A stretch of 64,000 bases of DNA from Cycas panzhihuaensis (lineage: Eukaryota > Cycadophyta), in assembly GCA_023213395.1 (NCBI GenBank), contig CM041465.1, positions 18,042,001-18,106,000 of the forward strand, written 5' to 3'. Shown piece after piece: positions 9,192-21,395 of the stretch. The position numbers and the translations under genes were made by a program. How positions within the stretch are numbered: position 1 is the first letter of the stretch; each line of letters opens with the position of its first letter. The notes under the pieces are model-generated. The model worked only from the letters and a program-made list of their open reading frames with translations, was not told the DNA's origin and did not search any database.

Positions 9192-12100
9192 ATTTCCATT
9201 GGGAAATAAAAATACCCTTCTTGTCTTGCCATACTTCTAAGCCTAGGAAGTAATGCATTAACCCTAAATCTGTTATCTTAAATTCTTTACATATAGCATC
9301 TTTGAATTGTTGTAATAAGTGGGAGTCGTTTCTAATATACACAAGTTCATCCACATAAAGCCCTACTATTAGGATTGAATCTCCCTTGATTTGAATGTAT
9401 AGATTAAGATTTGTTTGAGATCTTTCAAACCCTTGATCTCTTAAGTATTTATCTATGCGATAATACCAAGGCTTAGGTGCTTATTTTAATTTATAGAGTG
9501 CCTTTTTAGTTTGTATACTTTGTTTTCTACCTCTCTAACTTCAAAACTAAGGGTTTGAGTGACATAAATGTCCTCTTTAATATAACCATTAAGGAATACG
9601 CTTTTAACATCCATTTGGTAGACTTTCTAACCCATTTGGGTTGTTAAGCTCATCATCATTCTAACCATTTCCATCCAAGTATTAGGGGCAAAAGTTTTAG
9701 TATAGTCAATGCCCTGTTTTTTAGCATAACCCTTAGCAACTAATCTAGCCTTCTATTTATCCATATAGCTATCTAAATGAAACTTGGTTTTATAGATCCA
9801 TTTGGTGGCAATAATCTTTTTCTTTGGAGGTAAATTGACTAAATCTCAAGTGTCATTTTTAATAATAGAGTTGTATTCATCTTCCATTATTTTTCACCAA
9901 TATGCATGTTGATTGGCCTTATCAAAAGTTTGAGGCTCATGAGTCTCCAATACTTTGCTCATAAGGGTAAAATTAACCCTATGTGAGCATGTAGATTTAT
10001 GATTATTATCAAATATGTTATCTAAGTCATGATTCTGATGAACTTATTTTGGTAGATTTTGTGGTGGAGGTTGAGAGGAAGTTCCCTCCCCACTAAGTTC
10101 ATTAATGACTCTTCTAGAGTTAAACATAAGAGGCACATATTTGGATTTGGATGATGCATCAAACTTAATTACAACTTCCTTCTTCTTTTCTTGAATGTCT
10201 TAATAATAGGTATCCTCTTGGAATTTAACATCTCTACTTAACATGACCCTTTTTGATTTGGGATCATAAACTTTATATGACTTGGATGTTTCACTATAAC
10301 CAAGGAATATGCATTTGATGTTATGATCATCTAACTTGGATTTTTGTTGATTAGGAATGTGAGCATAGGCTAGGCATCCAAAGACTCTAAGATGATGTAT
10401 ACTTAATTTATAGTTAGTTTAAGCTTCTTTAGGGGTTTTTCACCTAAGGGCTTTAGTGGAGCACCAATTGAGTAAATATATAGTTGTATATACTACTTCA
10501 ACCCAAAATTCATGTCCTAAATTCTTGTCCTTTAACATATACCTAGCCATTTCGACTACTGTGCGATTTTTCCTTTCCGCTACACCATTTTGCTGTGGGG
10601 TGTAGGGATTAGTAAATTGTCTTCTAATGCAATGGTAAACACAATAATCCTTGAATACATTGGAGATGAATTCTGCCCCATTATTTGATCTTAGAGATGT
10701 AATTTATATCCACTTTATCACTCCACAAAGGTTTTGAAATCAACAAAGTATTGAAAGACATTTGATTTATATTTGAGGAAGAATACCCATGTCTTCCTTG
10801 TGAAATAATCTATGAATGTGATGAAGTATTGAGTACCTGCTAGTAAGAGAATGTTCATAGGACCACAAAAATCTATATATATCAATTAAAGTGGACCCAA
10901 TGCTCAATGACTGAAATCTTGAAAACTTTCCCTATGGCGTTTGCCAAGAAGACATCCTTCACATAGGTTTCTGTTCACTTCTGTATGTGGTAATCCATTT
11001 ATCATATCCATTCACTTCATAAGGAATAAACTATTGTAATTAAGATGGCCAAATCTTCTATGCTATAATTCGCTATCCAATTTAAATGAAGTTCTTAGGG
11101 CATAGGTATCTGAAGGAGTAAGAATGAGTTTGAATAATTAATCCTTGGTTATCTTCCTTTTTGTTACTACAACTTTGTTTCTCCTTTTATCTTTGATTAT
11201 ATACTCATCATTGATAGAGAACTTTGTAGTCTTATCCCATCATCTACCCTACAGATAATAAGTTTTTTTTTTAAAGCTAGAACATACAAGATATCATCAA
11301 GATGTTTATATTCTTCTTTATCCATCATTAGGGCTATATTACCCCTACCAACTGATTCGTAGGAGGTATCATCTCTAAACATTATGGATCCCTTCCTTCT
11401 TCTATCTAATGTTTGAAATAAGTATTCCTTATAGGTCATATGGGTTGAACAACCTGAGTCAATATACTAGTTGTCGTCCTCTTATTCCTTGCTAGTGAAG
11501 CTGGATAAAAATAACCTGTTATTGTCCCTCAATTCTATTGTGTTATGGGCACTTCCTTTAGTGGGTGGTCCATGTTTTGAAAAGCAATTATCTTCTGAAT
11601 GACCACTTCTATGGCAATAGGAATAATATAAAGAATCTCTCCTTCCATAGCTTAAACTTCTACTTTGTGGATGAGATCTATTAATATTGGAAGGTCTCCC
11701 CCTTTCCTCATAATGTAGAGAAGGATTTTCTCTTGGTATGTTATCATAATAATCTTGATTGGACCTTGATGATTAAGGATTGCCTTAACAATTTGGACAA
11801 CATATATATCCTTTAAATTATTTCCTTTGGTTTGTATACCTAGGAGGGTTCTCATTTTGTTAATGTCCTCCTTGCCTCCTTTGATGTGGGGTTTGATACT
11901 TGAGAGGGTCTTGTCTAACATCCCTTCTAGGGTTCCTATCCATTCTCTTGGGAGGTGATTCCTTAGACCTTGAAGTTCTTGCTTAAGAATTTGATTGAAT
12001 TTGAGCCTTAGTAGTAAAGGCATACTCAAGTGATTCATTGGCATTTTGTTGTTCTTCTATTGACATGATCATATCACTTAGTTATTCCACCTTTAATGTA

Positions 12101-12573
12101 CTTAGGTCCTTTGACACACCTATGCTTATGGTAACTATTTCAAATCTTCTAATGGCACCAACACATCTTAAGGTTTGTTCAACCACACTTTGTTCTATTA
12201 AAGTATCCCTAAGAGACCTCATCTGGTTGACTATATCTTGCACCTTTGTCATGAAATCAGTTACTATTTATGTGGGCATCATACGCAAGTTCTCAAACTT
12301 GCTTCTAAGATTTTGGAGCTTGGAGGATGTAACTCCTTCCTATATCAACTAAAGTGTATCCCATGTTTCTCTTGATTTAGTGGATTCACTAACTCAAGGG
12401 AAAACATGGTCTTCTAATGCACAAAATATGCGTGTGAGATCCTCGTTGTCCTTCTTGATATTTTCTCATTTAAAACACCTTTTTGTTGTTGTATTTCCTC
12501 TTGATGCTTATACGTTAGCTGTCAAATTTTTATGTTTTTTGGGTTTGTGTTTAATTTATCACTTCTTCTAGGT
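9192..12573 (-). pseudogene. Copia element C2, 5' part: gag, protease, integrase, reverse transcriptase
   Basis: Reading right to left on the - strand: UBN2-type gag (about 11650-12560; ENIKKDNEDLTRIFCALEDHVF, ESTKSRETWDTL, RCVGAIRRFEIV..., KDLSTLKVE); protease/pre-integrase region with CSTHMTYKEYLFQ (about 11410-11460); integrase (about 10000-11150) with the intact motif TPQQNGVAERKNRTVVEMARY (about 10545-10610); RT (9192-10000) whose catalytic box reads Y-V-D-E at about 9345-9356. The pol reading continues across the inserted 3.3 kb element into 5094-5895. The gag N-terminus is lost at the right edge where G1 begins. Frames contain stops and shifts; the whole is non-functional. Confidence 0.8.
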
Positions 12574-14572
12574 TGTTATTTCTTTTTTATGAAGTCTTTC
12601 TACTTTAATTTTTGGCAATACTATAAGTTTTTTTTAAAGTTTGTATGTCAAAATTTGATCATCTTTTTAATATTGCCAAAAATGTGATTGATCACATTTT
12701 ATATAGAAAGTCATATTTTTTGTTCTATATAAAATGCGATTGATCATATTTTATATAAAAAATTACATCTTTTACTATTATATATATAAATATGTTTAGT
12801 CAAACATACCATTTCCTCTCTATCTTTCATATGGTCTTGCCCATATTTCATGGTAACTCCTCCTTTCTCACCTATAAATCCTCAAAACCTTGGAGAATTG
12901 ATCAGAGAGTGAATGATTGAGAGTTTCTAGGGGTTGCATCTTTTGGCAAGTTAGGAAGTGAAAAAGAGAGATAATCAAGAGGGAAAAGAGTTTAGAATTC
13001 TAAAAACTTAGACTGTTTTGTTGAAATCTAATTTCCAAAGGCTTATTGAACTATCCTATCATTTACAAAATCTAAATTCAAGATCCATTACTTTTTCAAT
13101 AAGTGTGGTAATACTCTTTTTCCATTTTTTTTTGGTTTGTGAAGGATTCTTTTTTGCTTATGTTATGCCTAGTATATCTTTCTTTCTCCTTCTTGGTTGT
13201 GGCTTGCTTAATTTTGGTCTTGGTGGTTTTTTCCCTTAAAAGGATCTAGGCTTAAAGGTCAACCATTTGTGGGATATATAGGAGTTAGCTATTAAGAAGA
13301 GAGCTTTTCTTCTTCTTGATAATATATAACTCTTCTCCTCCTACTCTCCATAGTAGTCCTAACTCTTTCCAAGATGATGTCAGTCTCATTCTCCCAGTTT
13401 TAGTGATAGTTATTTTTTTATTCTTAACTTTTTCCTTTCTTGTTGCTTGTTCCAAGGGAAAAATTGGAGAAAGATTGGTCAATAAGGTGAAGAATACTAT
13501 CTTGAGGTACATATATGGTTGCAAATTTAAGGAGCTCTTGTAATTTTGAGATGTATTTTCCTTGATTCTCTTCCATCTCCTCCTTCTTATAAAAGATGCT
13601 TGGTTATTAAAAAGTAAAGGGAATAAACTTTGTATGATAATGTTTACTTTTTTCTTTCTTAGGAGATAGATTAAATTTATGATTTTTTATGGTTGCATAT
13701 TAAAATTGTCATGAAATCTTTCTATGCTCTTAACCTAATTTTTGAAATCAATTACATGCATTATGTTCATGCTTGTTTACTAGACTTACATCTTGTATGA
13801 TATCTCTTATGAGTTACTTTGATGAATTTTGAGATTTCATGTTATAGTTTTTGGTTTACATCCTTTATTTGAAGCCTTTCTATTATTGAAAGTTGTAAAA
13901 TTTCATCAAGCATCATACATGCAAGTAGAAAGAGCCTAAAAGGAGCCTCACACCATCTCATGCTTTGTCTTCTAGGTATGCATGAAAATCTTCTTTTATA
14001 GGTTTTATTTTTTATTTGAAGTTCTTGAAAGTAGATCTTTCTTTATCTTAAGAAAGATTTTTTTTTTTTCGAAGTAACAAAAAAAAAAGAAAAAAATGCA
14101 TATGGTTCCTTCCTTCTTTATTGAGTTTGAAGAATAAGTTATCTTTGATTCATTAGTCTCTTAGTCTCTTTTATAAGTGTATGATCTTAGGGTTATTTAT
14201 TTTGACCTTTCCTATAGTTGAATAAACTTAAAACATTGAAAAATATAAGGAAAGGGATAACAACAAACTAGAAATCAAAACAAAAAACATTGTTAGGGTA
14301 GATCTAAACTTAACCCTCCTTTACTTGATTATGTAGGCTAGTGTATTCTTTCACTAAGTGTTATTTGCATATCCTAACCCCTTTTTTTTTTTTCAAATCA
14401 CTTCCATCTATATAACATAGCCAAGTACGGACTCCTCCTTAGGAGTTAGACAAAGTTGGTTATAGGGTTCTTATAGGTTAATTAATCTCCTAATATTCAA
14501 AAGAAATAGAATAAACATAAGGTTATTAAGAGGTGATTAACCTAGATAGATTCCCAAACAACCATCTTTCTA
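12574..14572 (+). repeat. Putative 5' LTR/leader of outer gypsy G1
   Basis: This AT-rich, non-coding stretch separates the truncated copia C2 gag from the G1 primer-binding site. Its right end at 14572 is set by that PBS. The left end (a TG at about 12574) is a guess from where C2 coding stops. Possible TATA boxes are TATATATAAAT near 12780 and CCTATAAAT near 12870. There are homopolymer runs near 14052-14062, 14080-14096 and 14383-14394. No partner LTR is visible because the 3' end of G1 lies beyond or near the right edge of the window. Confidence 0.4.
12679..12756. repeat. Two tandem TGATCA-centred inverted repeats
   Basis: AAAATGTGA-TTGA-TCACATTTT (12679-12700) is a perfect 9-bp inverted repeat. 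A second copy at about 12727-12756 (ATAAAATGCGA-TTGA-TCATATTTTAT) is the same palindrome with two mismatches. Both lie upstream of the TATA-like motifs of the putative G1 LTR, so they could be old protein-binding sites; that role is inference. Confidence 0.6.
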
Positions 14573-14573
14573 G

Positions 14574-14592
14574 TGACTATACTGAGGAGTTG
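14574..14592 (+). promoter_or_regulatory. Degenerate primer-binding site of gypsy G1
   Basis: TGACTATACTGAGGAGTTG aligns with the PBS of the related element G2 at 34445 (TGGCAACCATACTGGGGACT) with a short gap and a few transitions. It sits one base inside the LTR end (TCTTTCTA, ancestral CA), just as in G2. Confidence 0.6.
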
Positions 14593-14627
14593 TCTTTTGG
14601 TTTTTATTAGTCACATTTTCTTAAACA

Positions 14628-16560
14628 ATGGAGGTAACTCCTTCATCTCAATCAAGAAGGTTGTTGACACTTCAATATTTTCCACCTAACTTTGAACTTC
14701 AACATGAGCATCCTACTCAAGAAGTTTCATCTACTTATGAGTATCCTTTTGAACAACAAGCTTATGATACCTATGTGTATCCACTTGAAGATCAAACCAA
14801 TTGTATGAAATACCCATTGAGCAAGGGTATCTTGAAATACCCTCTTAATTCATTACTACCACTTTCCTACCTATCTCTTCTTCTATTCAAGAAGAGACTC
14901 TTATCATTCAAGTCCCTTTATCCTACTTGATCCAGTTCTTATGAGAGTTTCTTCTCATTTCCATATTCCTAGTTATGATGATCCTTTCCATCTTGACACT
15001 CATACTATGACTATTTCTCCTCAACATCATTAGTTTGATACACTTTATGAGGATTATGAATCAATGTAAGATAAGCATTCTGGAACTCCTAGTATGACTC
15101 AATCTTCTCTACAGTCTCATCCTCCCACTTTAAGACCATCTTCTTCTCCTCACAAAGACCTCAAAGATAATAGATATATACATTCATAATCTCATCCTTC
15201 ACCTCACTTATTAAAAACCCAAAATTATCCTCCCTTAGTTTTATCTTCCACATATGAGAGACCTTTCTAGTCACTCACCTAAGGGACTCCTATTCCTTTC
15301 CTTGCTCCTATTTCCTATCATTTTAGTCCATCAACTTTGATGCTTAGACAAACTCCTTCATATTCAGGAAAGCCTACTTCTATTCAATATGCTTATATTC
15401 CTTCCCAAGCTCATCAATAAGTGCTTATACATGGGATTATTCCTCAACAGGTTAAGCTTATCCCTCCTTCTCCTAGACTAATAATCATAGTCTATCATTT
15501 AATCCTACCTCCAACCTTCAAACTATTTATCCTAGGGTTGCTTCTACTCAATTCTATACCACTTCAATAGTTAATCCTTCTTCCTCATCTCATATTCATA
15601 AGCTATTCCCTCAACATATATCTACTTATAATTTTAATTCCACATTCCCTCAAGTTCTTATATCTCAAAATAATTATATGGTTAATCTAGTAGCATAGTT
15701 TAACCTAAATCAATCTCTTCCAATCCATCCTACTTCCTTTAAACAACAACCTACTTCTTCTTTAGTCCCTCAACCTTTATCCTTGCCTCAACATCCTATA
15801 ACATTAAGGACAAGGAAATCTTTTTTGGATTATATGAAGTATTCTTTCCCATAAGAAGTCCTATTATCTCCCATACCTCCTTTTTTACCTAAACTTCCTA
15901 AGTTCCTAGGTGAATCTTCTCAAGATCTAACATCCCATATACAAGCATTTGCACTTCCTTGTACTAACTTCATGCCATATAATTATGTCATGATGAGATT
16001 ATCCCCTAAGCCACTTCATGGTGATGATTTGAAGAGGTTTTATTACCTTATTTTTGCTTCTATTATTTCATTCCAATAATTAGTTGATTCTTTTATTAAC
16101 TATTTTGATGTAGCTAGACCTTTTAAATCTGATATGAAATCACTATTAACTATTAGATAGAATTATGTTGAAACTTCTAGAGATTTTATAAGAAGATTTC
16201 AAGATCAGGTTCATGTATGTCACTGTCAATTGGATCTAAATCTTCCCTTTAACTTATTTACTAATGCCTTGAGACCTCATGTTCATCTAGAGGTACTCAA
16301 GCTAGCTTCTCAAATGTATGAAGAAGCTATTGATCAGTGCCTTGCTTTAGAGACCTTTGAAGTCCAAGTAGGTACTAAGAAAGTTAGTAAATCAATTCCT
16401 TCAAAAGAATTGGTTCAAGTATTAAAGTCCTCTTATTTTAAACTAACTTATGATTATTTAACTTTCTTAATCAGGTTATTAGAATACATGATCAATACCA
16501 AGCTACACATTAATGACTCTATTTCTAATCCTCCTATTAAGTAAGAAGCTAAAATAATTC
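14628..16560 (+). pseudogene. Gypsy G1 gag (Tat-like), degenerate
   Basis: The first frame (14628-14930) starts MEVTPSSQSRRLLTL and parallels the N-terminus of G2 gag. A proline/serine-rich, low-complexity middle follows, with stops. A capsid block (about 15870-16370) contains PPFLPKLPKFLGESSQDLTSHIQAF-like, FINYFDVARPFKSDMKSL and RPHVHLEVLKLASQMYEEAIDQCLALETFEVQVG, matching G2 gag at 36034-36354 nearly residue for residue. The frame of 14628 and 16230 is the same, so decay here is mostly by in-frame stops. Gag would form the particle. G1 is older and more AT-rich than G2. Confidence 0.78.
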
Positions 16561-17704
16561 ATCTTGCTGAAGGAAGAAAGTGTCAAAACCCTTCCATACC
16601 TCCTCCTATGAGGAAGACCAAATGGTGTCCTTATCATTAGACCAATGCTCACAATAGAAGTCAATGTTGCACCATGTAAGTAATGATTTAAAGGCCTTCT
16701 ATTCAAAATAATTAAGTTTCTAAATCCACTCAAGATCAATTGATTCATAAAGACCAATTATCCTAACACAAGGTTGAAAAAGAGAAAGTTAAAGGTAAAG
16801 GTAAAACAAAACAAGTAGAAAGTGACAAAGATAAACGTGTAGAGCCCAACTCATCTAAGAAACTAATTGTTTCTTCTAATCCCTTATCAAAGCATGTTAA
16901 TAGTCAAACTTACCCACCTCCTAAGGGTGGAGAGACCAAGATAACCGTTAACATGGTGGAGACTACAAAGAGTTTAGGTCCTTCCAAATCATTTAATGAT
17001 TTGATGACCAAAAATCCTAACTATTTACTGCTTATACCCCCTCGTCCCATTAGGTTTTGATCTATTCCTTATAGTTTGAAGGTTGGATAATTTTCCTCAG
17101 TTAAAGAGTTAAAGACTATTATCATTAGTATATTTATTATGGATTTATTGAAGTATTGCCTTAAGCAACAATAATTTTTGTTTAATGCATTAGGAGTTTC
17201 TATCCATGTTAGTACATTTGGTTCTACTCTCTCCTTTGATCTAACCACTTTACCTAGTTAAATTAATCATGCTACTAATGATATTCCTCCATTTTATCTT
17301 GAAATTATTAAGGATGACATAAACATCAGGCATGTTATTATTGATGAGGGATCATTTATTAATGTTATTCCTCTTCGTCTTGTTGAAGACTTATTGATTT
17401 CAATTTTTATCCTTGTGAGTGGATTTTCCAAGGTTATGATAAGAACTAAAAGGTTTCTCTTAGCTAAGCCACTCTTCCTCTTACTTTAGAGGGCAAAATG
17501 GTCTTCACTACACTCATCATCATTAACCTTGACTTTGAGTATAACATCATTTTGGGTAGACTTTGGATTACCCAAATGGCTATTGTTTACGCTTTCCTTT
17601 TTGGTGAACTTTAGTTCATCCATGAAGGAGAACTAAAAATTATGAAGCATAAACCTAAGCTGATTAAGCAATCTATTTCAGTCATTGGAATTGTTGATAA
17701 AGGT
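16561..17704 (+). pseudogene. Gypsy G1 nucleocapsid-to-protease region, degenerate
   Basis: A damaged nucleocapsid-like segment (about 16590-16680) is followed by a lysine-rich linker. The aspartic protease lies at about 17300-17600: IDEGSFINVIP at 17340-17372 (G2 has IDNGSSMNAMP) and FEYNIILGRLWI at about 17533-17568 (G2: DYNLLLGRPWL). The spacer after the protease (MKHKPKLIKQ) parallels G2 as well. The reading is cut at the LINE insertion. Multiple stops are present. Confidence 0.72.
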
Positions 17705-17717
17705 GGTGAATCCTATA
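17705..17717. repeat. Target-site duplication of the LINE (left copy)
   Basis: GGTGAATCCTATA here and GGTGAATCCTCTA at 31566-31578 flank the LINE, 12 of 13 bases identical. A long, variable-length TSD next to a poly(T) run (17718 onward, a poly(A) tail on the - strand) is the signature of target-primed reverse transcription. Confidence 0.75.
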
Positions 17718-19875
17718 TTTTTTTTTTCTTTTAATATTATATAAATGAAAGGGGTTTAAAGGGGGCCCCAACCTTATTACAAAACCTACCTCTCAACTAA
17801 CCAATTTTCTATGACAAGACCATGGCCTAGTTATCCTCCACCCTCTATTAACCCTAACCATCCCACCCCTTTTATGACAAGCCCAATGGCTAGCTACGAT
17901 CATCTACAAGATAGGTTAACTTCCATATTTGTCTTTACTAGACTCAAAATCTCTTCAAGTATATCCCCTCTGCATACCTAGTTCCCCTTTTGAGATATCT
18001 CCCAATTTCCTAATTTATTAGCTACCCCATTTCCTTCTCTAAATGTATGACAAAACTGAGTGTTTTCTCTACCTTTCAGAGACTCTTGATCACCTGTGAT
18101 CATGGGTGTGGATCTCCAATTAGGTGTAGCCTCTCCTCTAAGTATATTGATAACATTTAATGAATCTCCTTTAATAATCACCCTATCATAGTCTTCCTCT
18201 AATACTAGCTCCACTGCCTTCCACATAGCCGCCAATCATGCCTTGTTATTAGTTCATTGGACAAAATACTATGAAAAGGCCCACATGATCCCCCTTCTAA
18301 GTTTCTATAGATACCACCACCAGTAGCCTCCCTTAAATTTCCTTTGGGCACCCTATCAAAGTTTATTTTCACCCAATTATTTGGAGGAGGAGTATATGAG
18401 CATAGTCTTCTTAGCCCTGAGATAACTATAGGCCTTCTAATCCCCCACTTCTCCATCACAACTCCTTCAGTATTTAAGATATACTTTTCCTCTCTAACTT
18501 TAATAGTCTCCACCATCATAGCACAAATGATCCCATGGAGTCTAGTTTCATCCATTTGCTTTTCCTAAAATAGTCTTCTATTTCTCACCTTCCATAAGTT
18601 CCACATCAACATAGGCATTGTGGTTTGCTATATATACACCAAATACTTGCTCCTAAATAGACATCTCCAAGCCATCACCAGCTCCTTTATAGTCCTAGGG
18701 AACACCCATTCCATTCCAAATTAAGTCCATATGAGCTCCTAAATGTTCCTAGAAAAGGAGCATTGAAGGAGAATGTGGCTCGTCGACTCCTCGTCCTCCT
18801 GGCATAACACATACCTATTAATGACTGCAAAACCCCTCTTCTTTAGGTTATCCATAGTCAAAATTTTATTCCTTAAGCATAGACACTATAAGACTACCAC
18901 TTTAGGATTCAAGCCCATCTTCCACATACCTTCCAATAAATGGTTCCTAATAGCCCCTTCCTCTTAACATAAGTAAAGATACTTCTGTTTCACTATATAG
19001 TCCCTAGAAGTAGAGTTAGGCCAAACCATCAAATCTACCTCTATTATCTTTAGAATATAACATTGAGCAAGTGATTTATTTAGGGCTTTAATAGAGTCCC
19101 TCAACCCTAGATCCTCCTCTAGCTCCTTGAATATTCTCTATTTCCTAAATTAACCCTATCCCACCTAATAATCTTTAACCTTAAGACTATACATTCTTTT
19201 ATAGAATGCTTTCATAGGGTCCAGATCTAGTCTCAATTTAAATTGAGATTGATCACACCACATATCTTCCCAGAAGTTAATGGTGGCTCCATCCTCCAAC
19301 TTCCATTGAGCTCCTTGAGCAAGCATCAATATGGATTGGATCGTACTTTTCCATATTAGGGAGCCCAAAGATACAATAGCATCATCCTTTAAGAATTGAT
19401 TACCTTAAAGGTATTTTTATGATATTATCTTTTCCCAAAGTGCTCCCTTTTTCTTAGCTAATTGCCACCTTAATTTAGCTACCAAAGCATTGTTAAAAGT
19501 AGCTAAACTATGGATATTCAAATCGCCTACCTATTTGGGAAGACAAACCTTCTCCCAAGCTACCAAATGAATTCTATCCTTCTCCTCAACACCTGACCAT
19601 AGGAATATTTTTTGGATAGATTCCAATATTGATATATCTCAAGTCAGAATCCTAAATAAGGACATCATATAAATTGGAATAATATAAAGTAAATTTATCA
19701 ATAACTGAACCTTGCATGCCTAACTAAGAAGGGATCCTTTCCACCCTACCAATTTCCTCTACATCCTATCAATAATAGGGGACCATAATTCCTTTGCCAT
19801 CTTCCCTATGAATAGAGGCATCCCTAAGTAGACAGTGGGTAACTTACAGTTAGGCATCTCTAAAATCCTATTGAT
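17718..19875 (-). pseudogene. LINE ORF2, 3' part: RT C-terminus, zinc-binding region, RNase H, 3' UTR
   Basis: Right to left: the plant L1 block LP.VYLGMPLF (about 19805-19840); a region with WKLEDGATINFWEDMWCDQ (about 19245-19310), typical of the zf-RVT linker (usual form G-x-G-x-x-I-x-F-W-x-D-x-W); an RNase H domain (about 17990-18430) with KINFDRVPKGN, a Glu in AVELVLE, the catalytic KGDSLNVINIL and HTFREGNGVANKLGN. The last catalytic Asp (usual VADxLA) reads Asn. The 3' UTR contains a GGGGCCCCCTTTAAACCCC-like stretch, then the A-rich tail. Several frameshifts and stops. Confidence 0.8.
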
Positions 19876-20176
19876 TGTTAGAATTAAAAATGAAATAATC
19901 ACATCAAACCCTAATGGTGAGTAAATGAATAAAGCAATAATATACATAAGGATGAAGTATGTACAAAAATAAACATAATGTGTAGAGAATTGGCCAAACT
20001 CAATTATGAACAATGAAGAGTACATACTTATAATATAAGCTCACCACTAGTGAGAGAGCCCCATTGGTCTACTTAGAGGTGACACACATATCAAGGTGGC
20101 CCACAACTCCAATATAAAATATAAGAAATAAAGAGAGTTTACATAAGGTTAATGTAATTGGGTATTACACCCAACA
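19876..20176 (-). repeat. 3' LTR of the LARD-like element
   Basis: 301 bp, near-identical in layout to 23252-23553: shared blocks include CACCACTAGTGAGAGA, CCCCATTGGTCTACTTAGAG and TAATTGGGTATTACACCCAA. The element ends are intact TG...CA here. Confidence 0.92.
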
Positions 20177-20187
20177 TTCCCCTCTGT
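20177..20187 (-). promoter_or_regulatory. Polypurine tract of the LARD-like element
   Basis: Reads ACAGAGGGGAA on the - strand, directly abutting the 3' LTR; it would prime plus-strand synthesis. Confidence 0.75.
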
Positions 20188-21395
20188 AATAGTTAATTAT
20201 ATAAATGTCATCACATCAATAATAAGCTCAAGTCTTCAAAAGTCTGCTAGATCACAAATGCTGCTGCATAGAATAAAGAAGCTGCCGAAGTCCATATGAA
20301 GTGGAGTCCATCTACCAGAATACATGGGTCATCAGTTGCTACAACTGCCAGTTAGGTAGGAACTCCCTTTGTATACGTGGATTAATCAGGAGCTAGTAAG
20401 AGTAGTTGAATAAGGTCCAATCCCTTAGTCATATAGGAGTGCAAGTAGAAAAATATATATAAGGAACATGGCACATGACAGGCAAGAGTAGCTTTAAAAG
20501 TATGTCCTACCTCTTGCTCAATAGGATAAGCACTTCTTTAGCATCTAATGGCTAGAAATACTAATGGCACTATGGCCTCAAACATGCCACATGGGCTAAA
20601 AGATGCCTCATTGGGCTAACAACTTGACACCATGGGCAAAATAACCATCATTAAAAGTTTTTACAAGATTGAAAAAATGATATGTGACTCAAGTGTAGTA
20701 TATATGACTCTCTCTCATGAATAAAGTATAAGATGATCACAATGGGTTCTTCAAGACCCAAAAAATAAGACCATGGTACATGTCATCCCCCCCATTTAGG
20801 GTACATTACATCAAGAAGCGTAAAAAATATAATATGTACCTGTAGAAGCTGAGAAAAAATGAAGACAAGTAGGAACTTATAACTTTGAACTAAAAAGTCT
20901 CCATGAAAATAACTCTAAAATGTGTCAAATGACCTTCCAAATTAAAGGTCTCTCTGTTACAGACCTAACGCAATAGACAAGACTAAAAACTAATCTCCCA
21001 GGCTCAAGATATGATAAAAAATATGAGAAATACTCTTTAACAAAGTTAAAAATAGGGACTATCCCCCTCCATGAGATGACTACTAATCATTTGAGAACTC
21101 CATGAGACCTAAGGCTGAAGTGATGAGGGGCTAGCAGACCTAAAACATTATACAATATAATTAAATTTTATTTTTTAAATTGAAAAAAATAAGTCTCTTT
21201 TAATAATAATTCACATCCACCTTTACATAAAAACACACCCAAAAAATATTATCAAAATATGATAACCCTAAAAGATTAGGGTTTTACCAAAATTATTTTG
21301 TCAAACTAATACTAGAAATTATCATTGGACTATTTATTAGTTTGCAGTGACCATTGAACTTGCTCACAAGTAGTAAAGCTTCTTCCTTATGTTAC
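20188..21395. other. LARD-like element interior, 3' part: no gene recognised
   Basis: About 1.2 kb without a convincing reading frame on either strand. Directly next to the epimerase fragment it begins, on the - strand, with a splice-donor-like GTAAC. AT-rich sequence follows that could be captured intron. The rest (20200-20800) is element-specific non-coding sequence, with no motif I recognise. Confidence 0.5.

Noticed and set aside
12038-12352. 104-aa + strand ORF
   Set aside because: Opposite the copia C2 gag frame, which matches UBN2-type gag on the - strand.
17718-17732. Simple T-run microsatellite
   Set aside because: Position next to the LINE 3' UTR and the flanking 13-bp TSD identify it as the LINE A-tail on the - strand.
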